Source: Obelidium mucronatum (taxonomy: Eukaryota; Chytridiomycota; Chytridiomycetes; Chytridiales; Chytriomycetaceae). Taken from it: a stretch of 64,000 nt of DNA. Under the pieces are notes generated by a model. That model searched no databases. It saw only the letters and a program-made list of their open reading frames with translations, and had not been told where the DNA came from. Location: NCBI GenBank assembly GCA_025765595.1, contig JAIVFH010000054.1, positions 124,001 through 188,000 on the forward strand, given 5' to 3'. The stretch's first letter is position 1, and every line of letters begins with the position of its first letter. This document shows positions 12,501 through 23,808 of this stretch, one piece after another. The position numbers were made by a program, and so were the translations under genes.

Positions 12501-13181
12501 AGAGAGAGATTCATTTGATTGGATCGGATTCGTGACTCACCGCACCCACTCCTCGTCCGTCTCCAGCTCGTGCACCGACACGACAATGCCCGCAAACGAG
12601 TCCGGGTCGAAGGCGACGCCCCACTCGTCCAGACGCGCGCGCTCGTCGACCAGCGCGCGCACGGCCACCTTCCACGCGTCGCCAATCAGCGCCAGGGCAT
12701 CGGCGAGACGCGTCTGGCGGCGGCGCGCGACGGCCATGTTGTTGAGCGCCGTCGCGTGCGCGTGCCAGTTGTACGCCGCCGCCGGCCAGCGCGGCGCGCG
12801 TGCGAGCGCCTGGCTGAACTTGGCGTGCGCCGTCGCCGCGTCGCCGTGCGCGTGCAGCTGCGCCACGCCGAGTCCAAAGAACCGCCGGAAGTCCGCGGCC
12901 CCCGGCGGCGGCGCTGCGATCGTCGGCGGCGCTGCGATCGTCGGCGCCGCTTCAAAGCGGCTTTCGCTGTCGCCGGCGGCGTCGCCCGTTTTAGCATCCA
13001 CCCCCACACCCACCCCCGCATGCGCACTGCTCGTGCGCGGCGGCGGCGGCGGCCGTCGTGCCGCCCGGTCGGCCGCCCGCGCAGTGTTCATCCGGGTGAG
13101 ATACGATATCGATCCCGCACTGCCGCTTCCGCTTCCGCCAATGCCGCTGCCGCTACTGCTTCCACCGTTGCTGTTTTCCAT
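9522..13181 (-). CDS. Large TPR-type protein, paralogue B
   Basis: Four exons: 13181-12541, 12451-11532, 11441-11043 and 10969-9522 (1,135 residues). Domain order matches gene A. A GC-rich Gly/Ser/Pro N-terminus contains an 18-bp tandem repeat near 12900-12955. TPR-like pairs follow (ATALNNMAVARRRQTRLADA), then MIHGPPLVALFMDMDTNMGN with LFNLGHIEEAIDCHTKCLRL. The C-terminal block has VFGIGVGIDFFTQQ and VNMATGHLLNGQPYIALFLL. Intron 1 holds a (GA)n run near 12484-12510. Intron phases 2, 1, 1 match A, so the duplication came after these introns were fixed. Exon 1 is far more GC-rich than the rest. Function unknown; a scaffold role is inference. Confidence 0.8.
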
Positions 13182-13810
13182 TCAATTTCGATCTGTGTTG
13201 ATTTTTTTGTCGTCTTTATTTTATTCTCTTGATTTGCTTGAAAGCATTTTTTCCAAAGCCAAGACAACAACAAATACACTCAAATAGTAGACAACAAAGA
13301 AAGGCCAAAGTAAACATGACGTTAGAACAAACAACAAAATAAAAAACAAACAGTGTCCGAATATACAGATTCATAATTATTATCGATAACACTGCCCCTG
13401 ATCTTACGTCGTTTTTATGTTCTTAAGAACCGTTTTTGTCATAAAGAGACCCAAAACAATTTGGAATACTATACCTATCTACTCAACACAATTCATATCT
13501 GTGAAATAATGCCCCCTTATTATTTGCAAAAGAACATTTTTTTCGAAAGTCCATGAAACCAGCGGCTTTTTCCTCATAAATCCCCCTCTTGAGGCATCAC
13601 AAAAACATCTCAAAATTGTTTGAATCTTCAGCGATGCTTCAACCTTTTCATGACCAGTACTCGGTTATCTCTAGCTCCTGACCGACTTCTGCCAAATCTC
13701 ACTTCTTTAATTCAGAAATTCAAGATAAATTTTTCACCCCACGATTTTACAACGCCACTTGCAACAACCACTAAACCACATTCCAAAGAGTAAAAAAATC
13801 AAAAAAAAAA
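13182..13810. other. Intergenic region between divergent genes
   Basis: No supported coding, tRNA or repeat signal. AT-rich with a few poly(A) runs just before the lactamase-like copy. It should contain the promoters of TPR gene B (leftward) and the truncated lactamase-like gene (rightward). Confidence 0.6.
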
Positions 13811-14842
13811 ATGATAATGGCTGCCTCCCCTGATAATGCTTTGGCCATTGCAAGTTTCGAAGATGCCATCATTGCATCAGCCGGCCCAGAAGTCACAACT
13901 GATCCAACCGCATCTCGCAAAGACCTTGTCACAAGAGCCCTGCTGTCAAAGGGAAACGTTGCGCTCTCTATCGCCGTAAAGGGCACCGGTGGTGAAATCC
14001 TCTGGGCCGAAACGTACGGCACCGTCAGAAATGCTGCTGGCTTGAAAGCTGCCAGTGAGAAGGATCCCAACACGGTCGAAATCTTGTATCCAAGCTTCTG
14101 TGACACGCCAGAACTGAAGCAAGAATGGAAGGAGTGGCAGCTGTCTGTTCGTGAAACGCTGGTGCAAGAAAGCATGGCTGATACAGATGCCAGTGTGGGT
14201 TTAACTGCTGGCAGCAATTTGAGTGCGGACACTGCATTTCAAGCAGCTTCGGTTTCGAAACCCATCACTGCCGTCGCCGTCATGCTTTCTGCTGGAGTTT
14301 TCTGTGTTTAAAAAAAAAAAAAACTGAGAACATAGCATGACGGTTGGAATGAAGGATACAGATCCAACTGCCTCAGTTTCGCTGATTCAGGTGCAGGTAT
14401 TTCGTGGCTCCTCTCAGGCGAATACACCAAACAAATTCGTGCTGGAGTGGATTCTCTCGTGAAGTTCTACAACATGCCAATTCGAGCAACTACTAGTAGC
14501 AATCAACAACAACAAGGAGTTGACGAAGGAGAACTGAAAACGACAGTGTTTCCATCTTGTTTGGCTGAATGCATCGGAACGTATATTCCAAGAAACCCAC
14601 TTCTCGCCGCAAACAATACAGTGATTCGCGTTTCGGAAGGATCAGAGAAGAATACTCTTGTCTTTCACTTTGACTCAATCAAGGGTGCGATTCCTTGTAA
14701 ACAAGCGGGCGACGATACTGAAAAGAATTCATTCTCGTTTGCTGTCGTTCCCAGAATGGATGTGGTGTTCACTGTGGAGAGTGGTTTGGTTTTGTTATCT
14801 TGGTCTGTCAATGTTCACATCTTTTCGAAAAGAGCTGAATAA
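13811..14842 (+). pseudogene. Truncated copy of the beta-lactamase-like serine hydrolase gene
   Basis: The first 472 bp (13811-14282) are nearly identical to the start of the intact gene at 15281, including the catalytic SVSK motif. Homology then jumps to the last exon (14336-14842, beginning HDGWNEGYRSN), so about 700 bp of exon 1, with the Tyr motif, is missing. The first frame stops at 14309-14311. A weak donor (GTTTTC at about 14297) spliced to CATAG at 14335 would restore one frame of roughly 330 residues, so a shortened product cannot be excluded. In either case the middle of the catalytic domain is gone. Confidence 0.75.
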
Positions 14843-15280
14843 AAGAAAAGCAGATATGTTGCAGGAAATAGAGACTTTATTTTCTGTTGAATTTCCTTGT
14901 TTTTGTTAGCTTTCGTGCGGTGAAAAAAGTCACCTTTGTTTTTCGTACAAGGGACAACCCTGTTCTTCCCTTCCCACGAAATGAAAGCAAGACTTTCTCA
15001 AACGAGTCCAAGCGAAGATAATATGAGTTCCAGACTAAATTGCTGGCAGTCCGCTCTTGGCCGTCCACGACGTTTGTGTGGTGAATAGGTCATTTTCAGA
15101 AAGATTACGTTACATAGTCCTTACGTTATCTTCTATAACGTTTTTACAATAAAGAAAGATTTGTGATTTGAGTTTTGGGACACAGCCACCTGTTTTTAAC
15201 GCCACTTCGGGGCGATAAATTGAATTTTTGACAGATGCTGAAAGAAAAAAACAAAACAAAAAAAAGCAACTAAAACAAGG
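14843..15280. other. Intergenic spacer between the two lactamase-like copies
   Basis: No convincing open frame. AT-rich, with an AATAAA (near 15150) and short homopolymers. It should hold the 3' end signals of the truncated copy and the promoter of the intact copy. Confidence 0.55.
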
Positions 15281-17049
15281 ATGTCTGCCTCCCCCGACAA
15301 TGCTTTGGCCATTGCAAGTTTCGAAGATGCCATCATTGCATCCGCCGGCCCAGAATTCACAACTGATCCAACCGCATCTCGCAAAGACCTTGTCACAAGA
15401 GCCCTGCTGTCAAACGGAAACGTTGCGCTCTCTATCGCCGTAAAGGGCGCCGGTGGCGAAATCCTCTGGGCCGAAACGTACGGCACCGTCAGAAATGCTG
15501 CTGGCTTGAAAGCTGCCAGTGAGAAGGATCCCAACACGGTCGAAATCTTGTATCCAGGCTTCTGTAACACGCCAGAACTGAAGCAAGAATGGAAGGAGTG
15601 GCAGTTGTCTGTTCGTGAAACGCTGGTGCAAGAAAGCATGGCTGATACAGATGCCAGTGTGGGGTTAACTGCTGGCAGCAATTTGAGTGCGGACACTGCA
15701 TTTCAGGCGGCTTCGGTTTCGAAACCCATCACTGCCGTCGCCGTCATGCGGTTGGTCCAAAGCGGATTACTGGACTTGGATGCAGACATTCGCTCATATC
15801 TGAAGGACGGGGAGGGCTGGAAACTAGTCAATGCTCTGCCACAGGGAGCGGAACCAACCGAGCCAACCACGATTCGCCAACTGCTCGGTCATGCTGCCGG
15901 TACAAGCTGCTCAGGTTTTGGCGGATACAGACGCAACAAGGTCAAGCAAGGTTCCCTCCAAGTCCCAGGAACGACCGAAGCTATCCTGAAGGGAGAAGGA
16001 AACGGCGAAAAAGTGGAACTGTCAGCACTTCCAAACATTGTCGGCCAGTATTCCGGTGGCGGTACCACAGTCGTCCAACACATTGTCGAGGTTGTGACGG
16101 GTAAGCCATTGCATCAAGTGATTCTCGAAGAAATAGTGCAGCCTTTAAACCTCTCCCACACGAGTGCGGATTTGAACGATTCTCCCAATGGTGGAGACTT
16201 TGCGTGCGGACACTGTGGATCTGAAGGGCTTCCTTGTCCTGGTGGTTACAACCTGTATCCTGAAACTGGTGCTGCTGGTGTTTGGACAACTGCTTCTGAG
16301 CTATGCAAGATTTCGGACGCGGTTTATCAGAGTCTTCAGGGTCGTCAAGTGAATGGAGCCGTTTATTTGACGAAGGAGTTGGCACAAGAAATGTTGACTC
16401 CCAGGTTTCCGTCCATCAAAAGCGGTACAGCTTACGGAATTGGATGGGGAATTACAGATATTGATGGATCGCTCCAGTTCGAGGTGATTTTCTTTTTATC
16501 ACCGATTTTGGCTGCAGAAAGTTTCTAAAACAATAATCTTGAAAGCATAACGGTGGGAACGACGGGTATCGATCAAACTGCGTTTGTTTTGCCGATTCTG
16601 GCGCCGGAATTGCGTTTCTCCTTTCGGGAGAATGGACTGATCAGGTTTTTGCGGGAGTGACCGCCCTCAAGAAATACTATAAAATGCCAATTCGAGAAAC
16701 TGCGACGACACAGTCGGAAGAAGGAGGAGATGAAGGAGAAGTGAAAGCTACGGTGTTTCCGTCTTCTTTGGCTGATTGTATTGGAACCTATCTTCCAAGA
16801 AACCCGCTTCTCTCCAGAAACAATACAGTGATTCGTGTTTCGGGAGGCCCAGACAGTAACACTCTTGTTTTTCACTTTGACTCAATCAAGGGTGCAATCT
16901 CCTGCAAACATGCCGGCGACGACAATGAGAAGAATTCATTCTCGTTTTCAGTTCTTCCCAGATTAGATGTGCAATTCACTGTAGACAAGGGTGGGAAGGT
17001 TTTGTTGTCTTGGTCTGATGATGTTCACGTTTTTGAAAAGTCTGAATAA
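15281..17049 (+). CDS. Beta-lactamase-like (class C/PBP fold) serine hydrolase
   Basis: Exons 15281-16483 and 16546-17049 (568 residues). The catalytic SxxK is SVSK within AFQAASVSKPITAVAVM. The second motif is a Y-S-G (NIVGQYSGGGTTVVQHIVE), the usual class C Y-x-N position. The third box is HNGG (KTG-box position), formed across the 62-bp intron as FE|HNGGNDGYRSN, which confirms the junction. The family includes esterases, D-aminopeptidases and LACTB-like proteases as well as lactamases, so the substrate is unknown. There is no signal peptide; it is probably cytosolic. A C-terminal lipocalin-like beta segment (about 130 residues) follows. The stop sits in an AATAAA, and the next gene's ATG is 7 bp downstream. 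Confidence 0.88.
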
Positions 17050-17056
17050 AAAGGAT

Positions 17057-17924
17057 ATGTCTGTTATCCCTCCGACTTTCTTGTTGATTCGCCACGCCGA
17101 AAAGCTTACATGGCCAACTGGAATATCACCTGGTCCATTAGCAAAACTCAATTACGAGGACGACCATCAGGTAGTTCGATCTTGATCCCCAATAGCATCC
17201 CCTCATGTTTAAAAGAAAACATCAACAGTTGTCCTCAAAGGGACTCGAGAGATCACATGCCCTCGTTGGATACTTTCTTCACCGCCAGGAAATGCTCGAC
17301 ATTTATGCGAAAGCGCCGCTAGCTGCGATCGTCTGTCAAGGCGTGAATCCCACCGGGAAGGGAAAGAGTGAACGCCCCAAGCAGACTATTTATCCACTAT
17401 TTGAACACCTAGCACTTGCCTCATCATCTTCTTTTGCTATAAATGCATCTGCTGCTGCTGCTGCTACTGCTGGCACAGGATACGTGTCGTCGCTAGGATC
17501 AGATCACACGTACCATCCGTCGCGCTCAACAGCGTCTCTAATGAACAACAACAATGCTCCTGTTCAGTTTCTGGAATACACAAAGGCTCAATTTGGATCA
17601 ATGGTCCGCCACTTGACCAGCGCGCCTGAATTTAGTGGAAAGACTGTCATCATTAGTTGGTCGCATCAAACGCTTCCGCATTTGGCTGTTGCGCTTGGAG
17701 TTCCAAGTGAACAAGTTCCAGGGAAATGGGGAAAGCGATTCGATGTGACGTGGGTTATCTCAAAGGAGCGTGAATTGAAGCAGTGGCCACAACGGCTCTT
17801 GTTTGGGGATTTAGATGATGGGATCAAACTAAAAAGTGGCGGGGCCTCTGGACAGATACAGCAGGAAACGCTGGCACTGCTGGGTGGAGGTGGTGATGAC
17901 AGTGAAGGAGACGAGGATGATTGA
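17057..17924 (+). CDS. Histidine-phosphatase-superfamily protein
   Basis: Exons 17057-17170 and 17229-17924 (269 residues), intron 58 bp, phase 0. The N-terminal strand FLLIRHAEK gives the phosphohistidine RH motif (RHA instead of the commoner RHG). The second conserved basic/acidic segment is LSSKGLERSHALVGYFLH, formed across the junction. The second histidine is probably in IISWSHQTLPHLAVALGV. The tail is acidic. The ATG is only 7 bp past the upstream stop, so its promoter must lie in the lactamase-like coding exon unless the two are co-transcribed. Substrate unknown. Confidence 0.85.
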
Positions 17925-17967
17925 CGGATGTCCAGACACGAACTTTATTGAAATTTAAAAGAAAAAC

Positions 17968-20498
17968 ATGTTGAGAAAGCTCACACCGCAAGAAGTCCAA
18001 CTCGGCATCGATGAAGTGCAGCTGATGTGTCCACATTTGGCCAGCGAAGACATTCGCCTTGATTTGGAGGCGAGCGGGTCTATCGAAGCCACAATCAACC
18101 GCGTGTTTGACTCACTGTTTCTAGTGGTGAGGTCCCAAGCTGCACTCAGTTATCTCAGAAACAAAAAGCTAACAAAACCACATATAACAAAAGGGTACAC
18201 GCAAAGACCCTTCCCTTGCGTTACTGTCAGAGCCAGACTTTGCCCAAGATGAATTCAGACCTGCCACTGAACCGTCTAGTTGTAGCCGACCACCGCCTGC
18301 CTTGAAAAAGACGGAAACCATTTGTTTGGATAGCTCAGACGACGACGCCGAATTGATTGATTTGAGTCAAAAGTCTTCAAGCTATCGAGCAATGCCACAT
18401 GTAGCTCCAACAACAACAACCGCAATGCCATCCTCCCTACTGGTTTCATCAAACAAAGGCTCTGATGTCGTTGTAATCGATGACTCAGACGAAGAAATTC
18501 CTCTCCCTACACCCAGAAAACCAGTTCAGTTTCGTCCCCTGTCTTCGATAACTGTTTCACCACCACCCGAAAAATGCACCTTTTCACCAAAAGCACCTTT
18601 ATCATGGAAGGCCCAACTAGAAAGAGAAGCAGCTTTCCTTGCCTCTTCGTCTGATGAGGACAAACCCAAGAAACCAAAAAAACGCGAAATATTGGGTCTT
18701 TCAACATCCTCATGGCTGGATAAACCACTCGACTCAAGCGATGATGAAGATTCCGGCAAGAAGGAAGACGATAAGAAGAAAAAAAAGAAGCAGGAGAAGG
18801 AGAAGAAGAAGAGCGGCTCTTCTCATTTGAATGATTTGATGAACAAAAAGTATGGAATGGTTCAAAGTGACTCCGACGATTCAGACTGCAGCCCAAAGCG
18901 ACGGCGGAAAGGAGATGCCTCCGGAAGTGATGTCGATGAAATGAAAAAGTCGCGGAAGAGGAAGAAAGGCCGCAGCAGAAACGCTGATAGCAGTAGCAGC
19001 AGTAGTTCGGACGAAGAAACAAACTCGAAAAAGAAGAAAAAGTCCTCGGCAGATAAGGAGGCCGAAAAGGTTAAAATTGAACTACGAAAAACATTTCCAT
19101 CATTTCTAACTGGATTTTTTTCTGTCTTGCACAGAGGTACAAGGCTGAAGAAAGGGAGCGAGTGAAACAAGAAAAGGCGGAAGCCAAGCGTCTTGAAAAA
19201 GAGGAAAAGGAGCGTGAGAAAGAACGAAAGAAGTTGGAGAAGGAAGCCGCCAAGGTAAGATTACCTTTTCTATGAGTATTTATTTAACAATGGCCTGTCG
19301 TACAGAAAATCACCGCAGAAACTACAGCAGCCAACAAGTTGCGCGACAAAAGGGCGGCAGTGACAGAAATGACGGTCGTGATCGATCCATCTTTTGTGAC
19401 AGCGCTACCTGGTGGTGCGAGAATAATTGATGCAGTTCAAGAAGTTGGGGCCAAAATAGCCATGTCCCGGCAAGATATTCCCAGTGCTCTTCAATGGACA
19501 CGGAACGTGACACGTCAATGGAATGCTGATCGAGAAATATGGATCCCTTGTGTCCCTCGTATTGAAACAGAGCCTTACGTCTTGGTTCGACTATCGGCGA
19601 CTGAATTTTCAAAGTTGGTTTTAGAAGATGATGGAGTGGACAAGTACTTGCTGAATATTCGACGTCTGTACGGCCAGCAAAACAAACCAATTTTGTTTAT
19701 TGAAGGAATGCGAGATTTATTGAAGTCAAGAACAAAAATTATAAGCAATCAAATTCAGACTCAGGTTCGGATGATGGGTGGAGGCAGTGTGGGAAATGCA
19801 GGATCGCGATCACAAAGCCATCAGAAGATTGCCTCCAAAGAGGAGTTTGACGTCGCTTTGTTACGGTTACAAATGTTTGGCGACTGCTTTGTTCAACTGT
19901 CGGAAACGCTGGAAGAAACAGCTGACCTGATTGTAAGTTTCACGACGTCAATCGCCATGATTCCAGAGAGGAAGTAAGTGGTTATTTTTCAGTGTGTACC
20001 TCCTGTAACGAGTTTGAAATTTTGATCAGGTCTCGTTCAGAACAGCAGCTAAGACTCAATTTTGGAGATACAGTGAAATCGGGAGATAGTTTATCAGACG
20101 TTTGGCGGCGAATGCTTATGGAAGTTAAACCCCTGTCCGTTGCGGCGGCTGACATCATTATGAAGGATTATCCATCGTATAGATCCTTGATGGACACTTA
20201 TTCAAGGACTCCAGCGAGGGAAAGAGAGTCTCTGCTGGAGCACATTCGAATTGATCTTGTTACCTCCCAGAGAAAGCTCGGCCCGAAAATGTCAAAGAAG
20301 ATATGTTTGGCCTTGACTTGTGAAGACGAAAATGTTGCGGTCTTTGAAGCGCCTCCTCCAAAGAAACAATACCATGTTGAAAGTGGTGGTGGAAATTCTA
20401 GTGCCGCAGGTGGCAGCAATCACTTTCAAAGGGCAAACTTTTACAGCAGGGGCGGTGGAAGAGGCGGATTTGGAAGAGGAAGAGGACGAGGCGGATAA
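17968..20498 (+). CDS. EME1: EME1/MMS4-like structure-specific endonuclease subunit
   Basis: Five exons: 17968-18126, 18194-19069, 19135-19254, 19306-19973 and 20030-20498 (763 residues). Predicted non-catalytic partner of MUS81 in cutting branched DNA at stalled forks and crossovers. The N-terminal 50 residues resemble a CUE/UBA ubiquitin-binding helix set. Then come a Ser/Asp/Lys-rich disordered region with SUMO-interaction-like acidic patches (VVVIDDSDEE) and a charged coiled coil. The XPF-like nuclease fold starts with VVIDPSFVTALPGGARIIDA; the canonical ERKxxxD is replaced, as in EME1. The helix-hairpin-helix region is short and the protein ends in an RGG-rich tail, unusual for the family. 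Short gaps (43 and 66 bp) separate it from both neighbours. Confidence 0.85.
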
Positions 20499-20564
20499 TC
20501 AGTTTAAAATATAAGTTATTATTTAGATTTGAAAGTTTTTACATCCGTTTCAAAAGTTGCTAAA

Positions 20565-23500
20565 ATGGGAGCAGGAGGACCATCAAATGCGCCGCTGCCA
20601 TCAGCCCTGCTTCCGAAGAAAGCCCTAAGTCGCTCAATCAGTTTCCAGGTGACCGATGACGATGTCTTTGAGCAATTTGAGCAGAAAGTTGTCGAGCCTG
20701 AACCCAAGGTGGATCTTGGGTACTTGGTCCTTGGGACCTTCTCGGCCCAGCTGAATCATACTTTCGGATTCCATACGATGCGAGGCCAAGAAAACATCTT
20801 TAAGAAGATTTCAGTCAAAGAGCAAACAACGTACCGGCGTCGCAACCAATTCGAGTATTGGTACTGCCTGATTGTCGACGGATATTCAAACACAAGGGAT
20901 GTGTCAAACTTGTTCCCGTTTGTAGCATGCGCTGAAGCCATGAAGTCAAAGTGTGAGTTTTGGATGGCAGCTGCTTATCCACCCGGTGGTAAGGTGGACA
21001 TCAAGATCGAAGTCCGCTGGCCAGGAGATGAGCACAGCTTGAAGGCCGTCGCAAACAAGGAAGATCGCCTCATTTGCTTCTATTGGGCAAATGGTGGATC
21101 GCCGTATACGTTTTTGGACAACTCGTTTGTGTGGCCTTGCTTGGAGGAGGGTGTTTTGGATTCAACATTAGCCACATTCAAGGTTCCTGCAACTTTCGAC
21201 ATTGTCCCCTGTCCTGGTCCAGAGGCCCCTTTTGCGCTGAAATTGTACGATTATCAGTTGAGAACGCTGGCTTGGATGCAGGGTATTGAAGACGGAGAAA
21301 CGTGTTTGTTTTATGGTTCCAATCTCGTGCCTTTGGGAGAAGATGGTGACGACTTGTTCATGGATTTGACAACTTTTGAATTTGGGACTTTGGACACGGT
21401 GCACTTTAGAGAAAGAAACGTGCGAAGCGGTATTATTGCTGTGAGTGTTTGTTATCGTCAAACCATCTTTCCAAACTCAAATCGCATTGTTTCAATAGGA
21501 CAAACCAGGAGTTGGCAAAACCATCACGACATTGGCTCTTTGTCATTCCCGGCCCTTTGAAGATCCAAACTACCTCTATACCATGAAGGATGGTCGTTTT
21601 CGTTCCAGAGCAACCGTCTTACTAGTTCCCAACAATATAGCAGAGCAGTGGGAGCAAGAAATTAGAAAGTGTCTTGGCGACAGCGTTTCTGTCATTCAGA
21701 TCAAGGGCAAGGGAGAATACTCCAACACAACCCTTGACGCCGTTCTCAAGTGCGACTTAGTAATTGTTTCCTACCAATTCTTGACAAACGGAGCGTACAA
21801 GGGCTCGAAAACTCACGGCAGAAACCTTGCCAATTTCGGAAAAAAGTACGACTTTGAAAACTCTGCCGAGGATTGTCAAGAATTCGCTGAATCACGAGTT
21901 GGTGACTTTGCATTCACTTGGGTCCACTTTCATCGTGTTGTGTGTGACGAGTTCCACGAAATCACTGACAAGGCTGCAGGAATCAGAGACCAAGTCCGCG
22001 AAATGAGTGGCGATTTCTTGTGGGGGCTTACCGGAACCCCTCGATTCGAAGAGTTTGGAGTTGTTGCAAAGTTTGCCGACTTTTTGAACCTGAATGCTAC
22101 TTCGAGTTGGGTCGCTCCAGAAGTTGAAGCGTTCAGGTTCATTCAACACCGTGTCCGTAGAAATGAACCCGATGTTACCTTCCCTGCCCCAATCTACGAG
22201 TTGAAGAAAGTGGTCCAGACACCAATGGAGAGAGCCTTCTACCAATCGTGTTTAACCAATCTCAGCATTGTTGAACTTCTCAAACTCTGCAATCACTATC
22301 AAATTGGAAATGCAGCTGCTGCCTTGATTGGAAATGAAGCAATGACCATTGAAAAAGTCACCGAGCTCGTACAAAAGAACCGTGGGGCTCAAATTCGCGA
22401 CTTGAAGAGACAGGTCGAAAATGCAGAAAACGGAATTGTGGACTGCAAAAAACAAAAGGTGGAGGAGACCGAGAAAGCCTACGAGTCTGGAAAAGAAGAC
22501 AAGTTGCCAGCTAAACTTCGCACTTTGGATGCCCGCATTGAAAAGCTGAAGGAGGATATCATTGAGCTGAAGAATCAAATCGCCCCTATTCAAGCGCAAT
22601 TTAACTACTTTGAGAACTTTGTCAACTCGTACCTGTCGCCCACTGGAAACAAAGTCGAATGCAATATTTGTTTGGATGATGATGTCCGCTCTGACATTGG
22701 AATTGTTCCTTGTGGGCACGCATTTTGCTGGCCTTGTACCGAAGAAGTGGTAAAATCGCAAGGAAAATGTCCCAACTGCCGTGCTGCCATCAGTGCTGGC
22801 GAAGTTATGAAAGTTCTTCCTCCGGCTTTACCTGTTGAGGAGATTGAAGTTGCTCCTGAAGATGGCGATGGTGACAGACTTGATCCCAATATGGTAAACA
22901 ACAGCCAGTTTGATGAAAGAAATACTAACATTGCGCTTTTCTTCAACAGTTTGGCTCCAAAATTCGTGAAATGGTCAATTATTTGCACCAAGAAATGACT
23001 GCATCTGAAGATGCCCGGTTTATCGTATTCATTCAATTTGCCGATTTGGCCGACCTTGTGTCTGGAGCTTTGAACACTTACGGCATCGCGACGGCCCGTT
23101 TGAAAAAGGGATGGCAAGATCGTGAAAAGGCTCTGAGATTGTTCAGAGCCGGTTTGGGCTCTTCTTCTATTCCAGTTGTTGCATCTGCCGCCGAAGTGGA
23201 ACCTCAAGAGCCATTACCAACCGTTTCAACCAATTCCAATACCGATGAATCCAGTACTCCTTTGAACTTTCCTGAATTGGCTGCCAATGATAAGGGAAAA
23301 CGCAAAGCTGAATTCCTTCCTGACGATTTGCCCAAGAAGGCCGCCAAAATTCGCAAAGTAGCTGCAAAGAAGGTAGACAAGCCTGTAAGAGTCTTGATGC
23401 TTTCTGCTCGAGACTCTGTTAGTGGACTTAACTTGACAGAAGGTGAGGTTTCCTGAGTCCTCTTGAACTTTTCTGACAATTTATTCTCATCGGCAGCTTC

Positions 23501-23699
23501 GCATTGTATTGTTTTGCATCCGTTTCACTCTGATATTGATGAGTACGCCATTGCATCAGAAAAGCAAGGTATTGCAAGAGTCCTTCGCAATGGACAAACG
23601 AAAGTTGTCAAGATCGTGAGATTTTACGTCGAAAACACGGTCGAATCTCGTATTCACGAAACTCGTGTCCAAATCCATGGTGAAGATCAACAAAATTGA
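20565..23699 (+). CDS. SNF2-family ATPase with embedded RING finger
   Basis: Exons 20565-21440, 21499-22893, 22950-23442 and 23497-23699 (988 residues). The first ATG is at 20565. The order is: N-terminal region; Walker A PGVGKT (about residues 295-300, at the start of exon 2); motif II DEFH (about 442) in place of DEAH/DEGH; LTGTP; a coiled coil (about 590-660); a C3HC4 RING (about 680-719, CNICLDDD...CGHAFCWPC...CPNC); then helicase C with GLNLTEASHCIVLHPF and SEKQGIARVLRNGQ. The RING between the two helicase lobes is the Rad5/HLTF/SHPRH/Irc20 layout, so a chromatin ATPase with ubiquitin-ligase activity is likely. A Lys-rich insert interrupts lobe 2. Which subfamily it belongs to is open. 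Confidence 0.88.
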
Positions 23700-23808
23700 T
23701 AGTTTCTGTTGTTTTGTTGTTGTGTTGTTTTTTGAGAGAGATTGAGTGAAGAAAGAGTTGCAACCAATCAAATTTCGTTGAAAGAAACCAAAAAAAAAAA
23801 AAGACGAA

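Noticed and set aside
12519..13287. Two long + strand frames of about 240 residues
   Set aside because: Antisense shadows of the GC-rich first exon of TPR gene B; the minus-strand exon has proper splice signals and homology to gene A.
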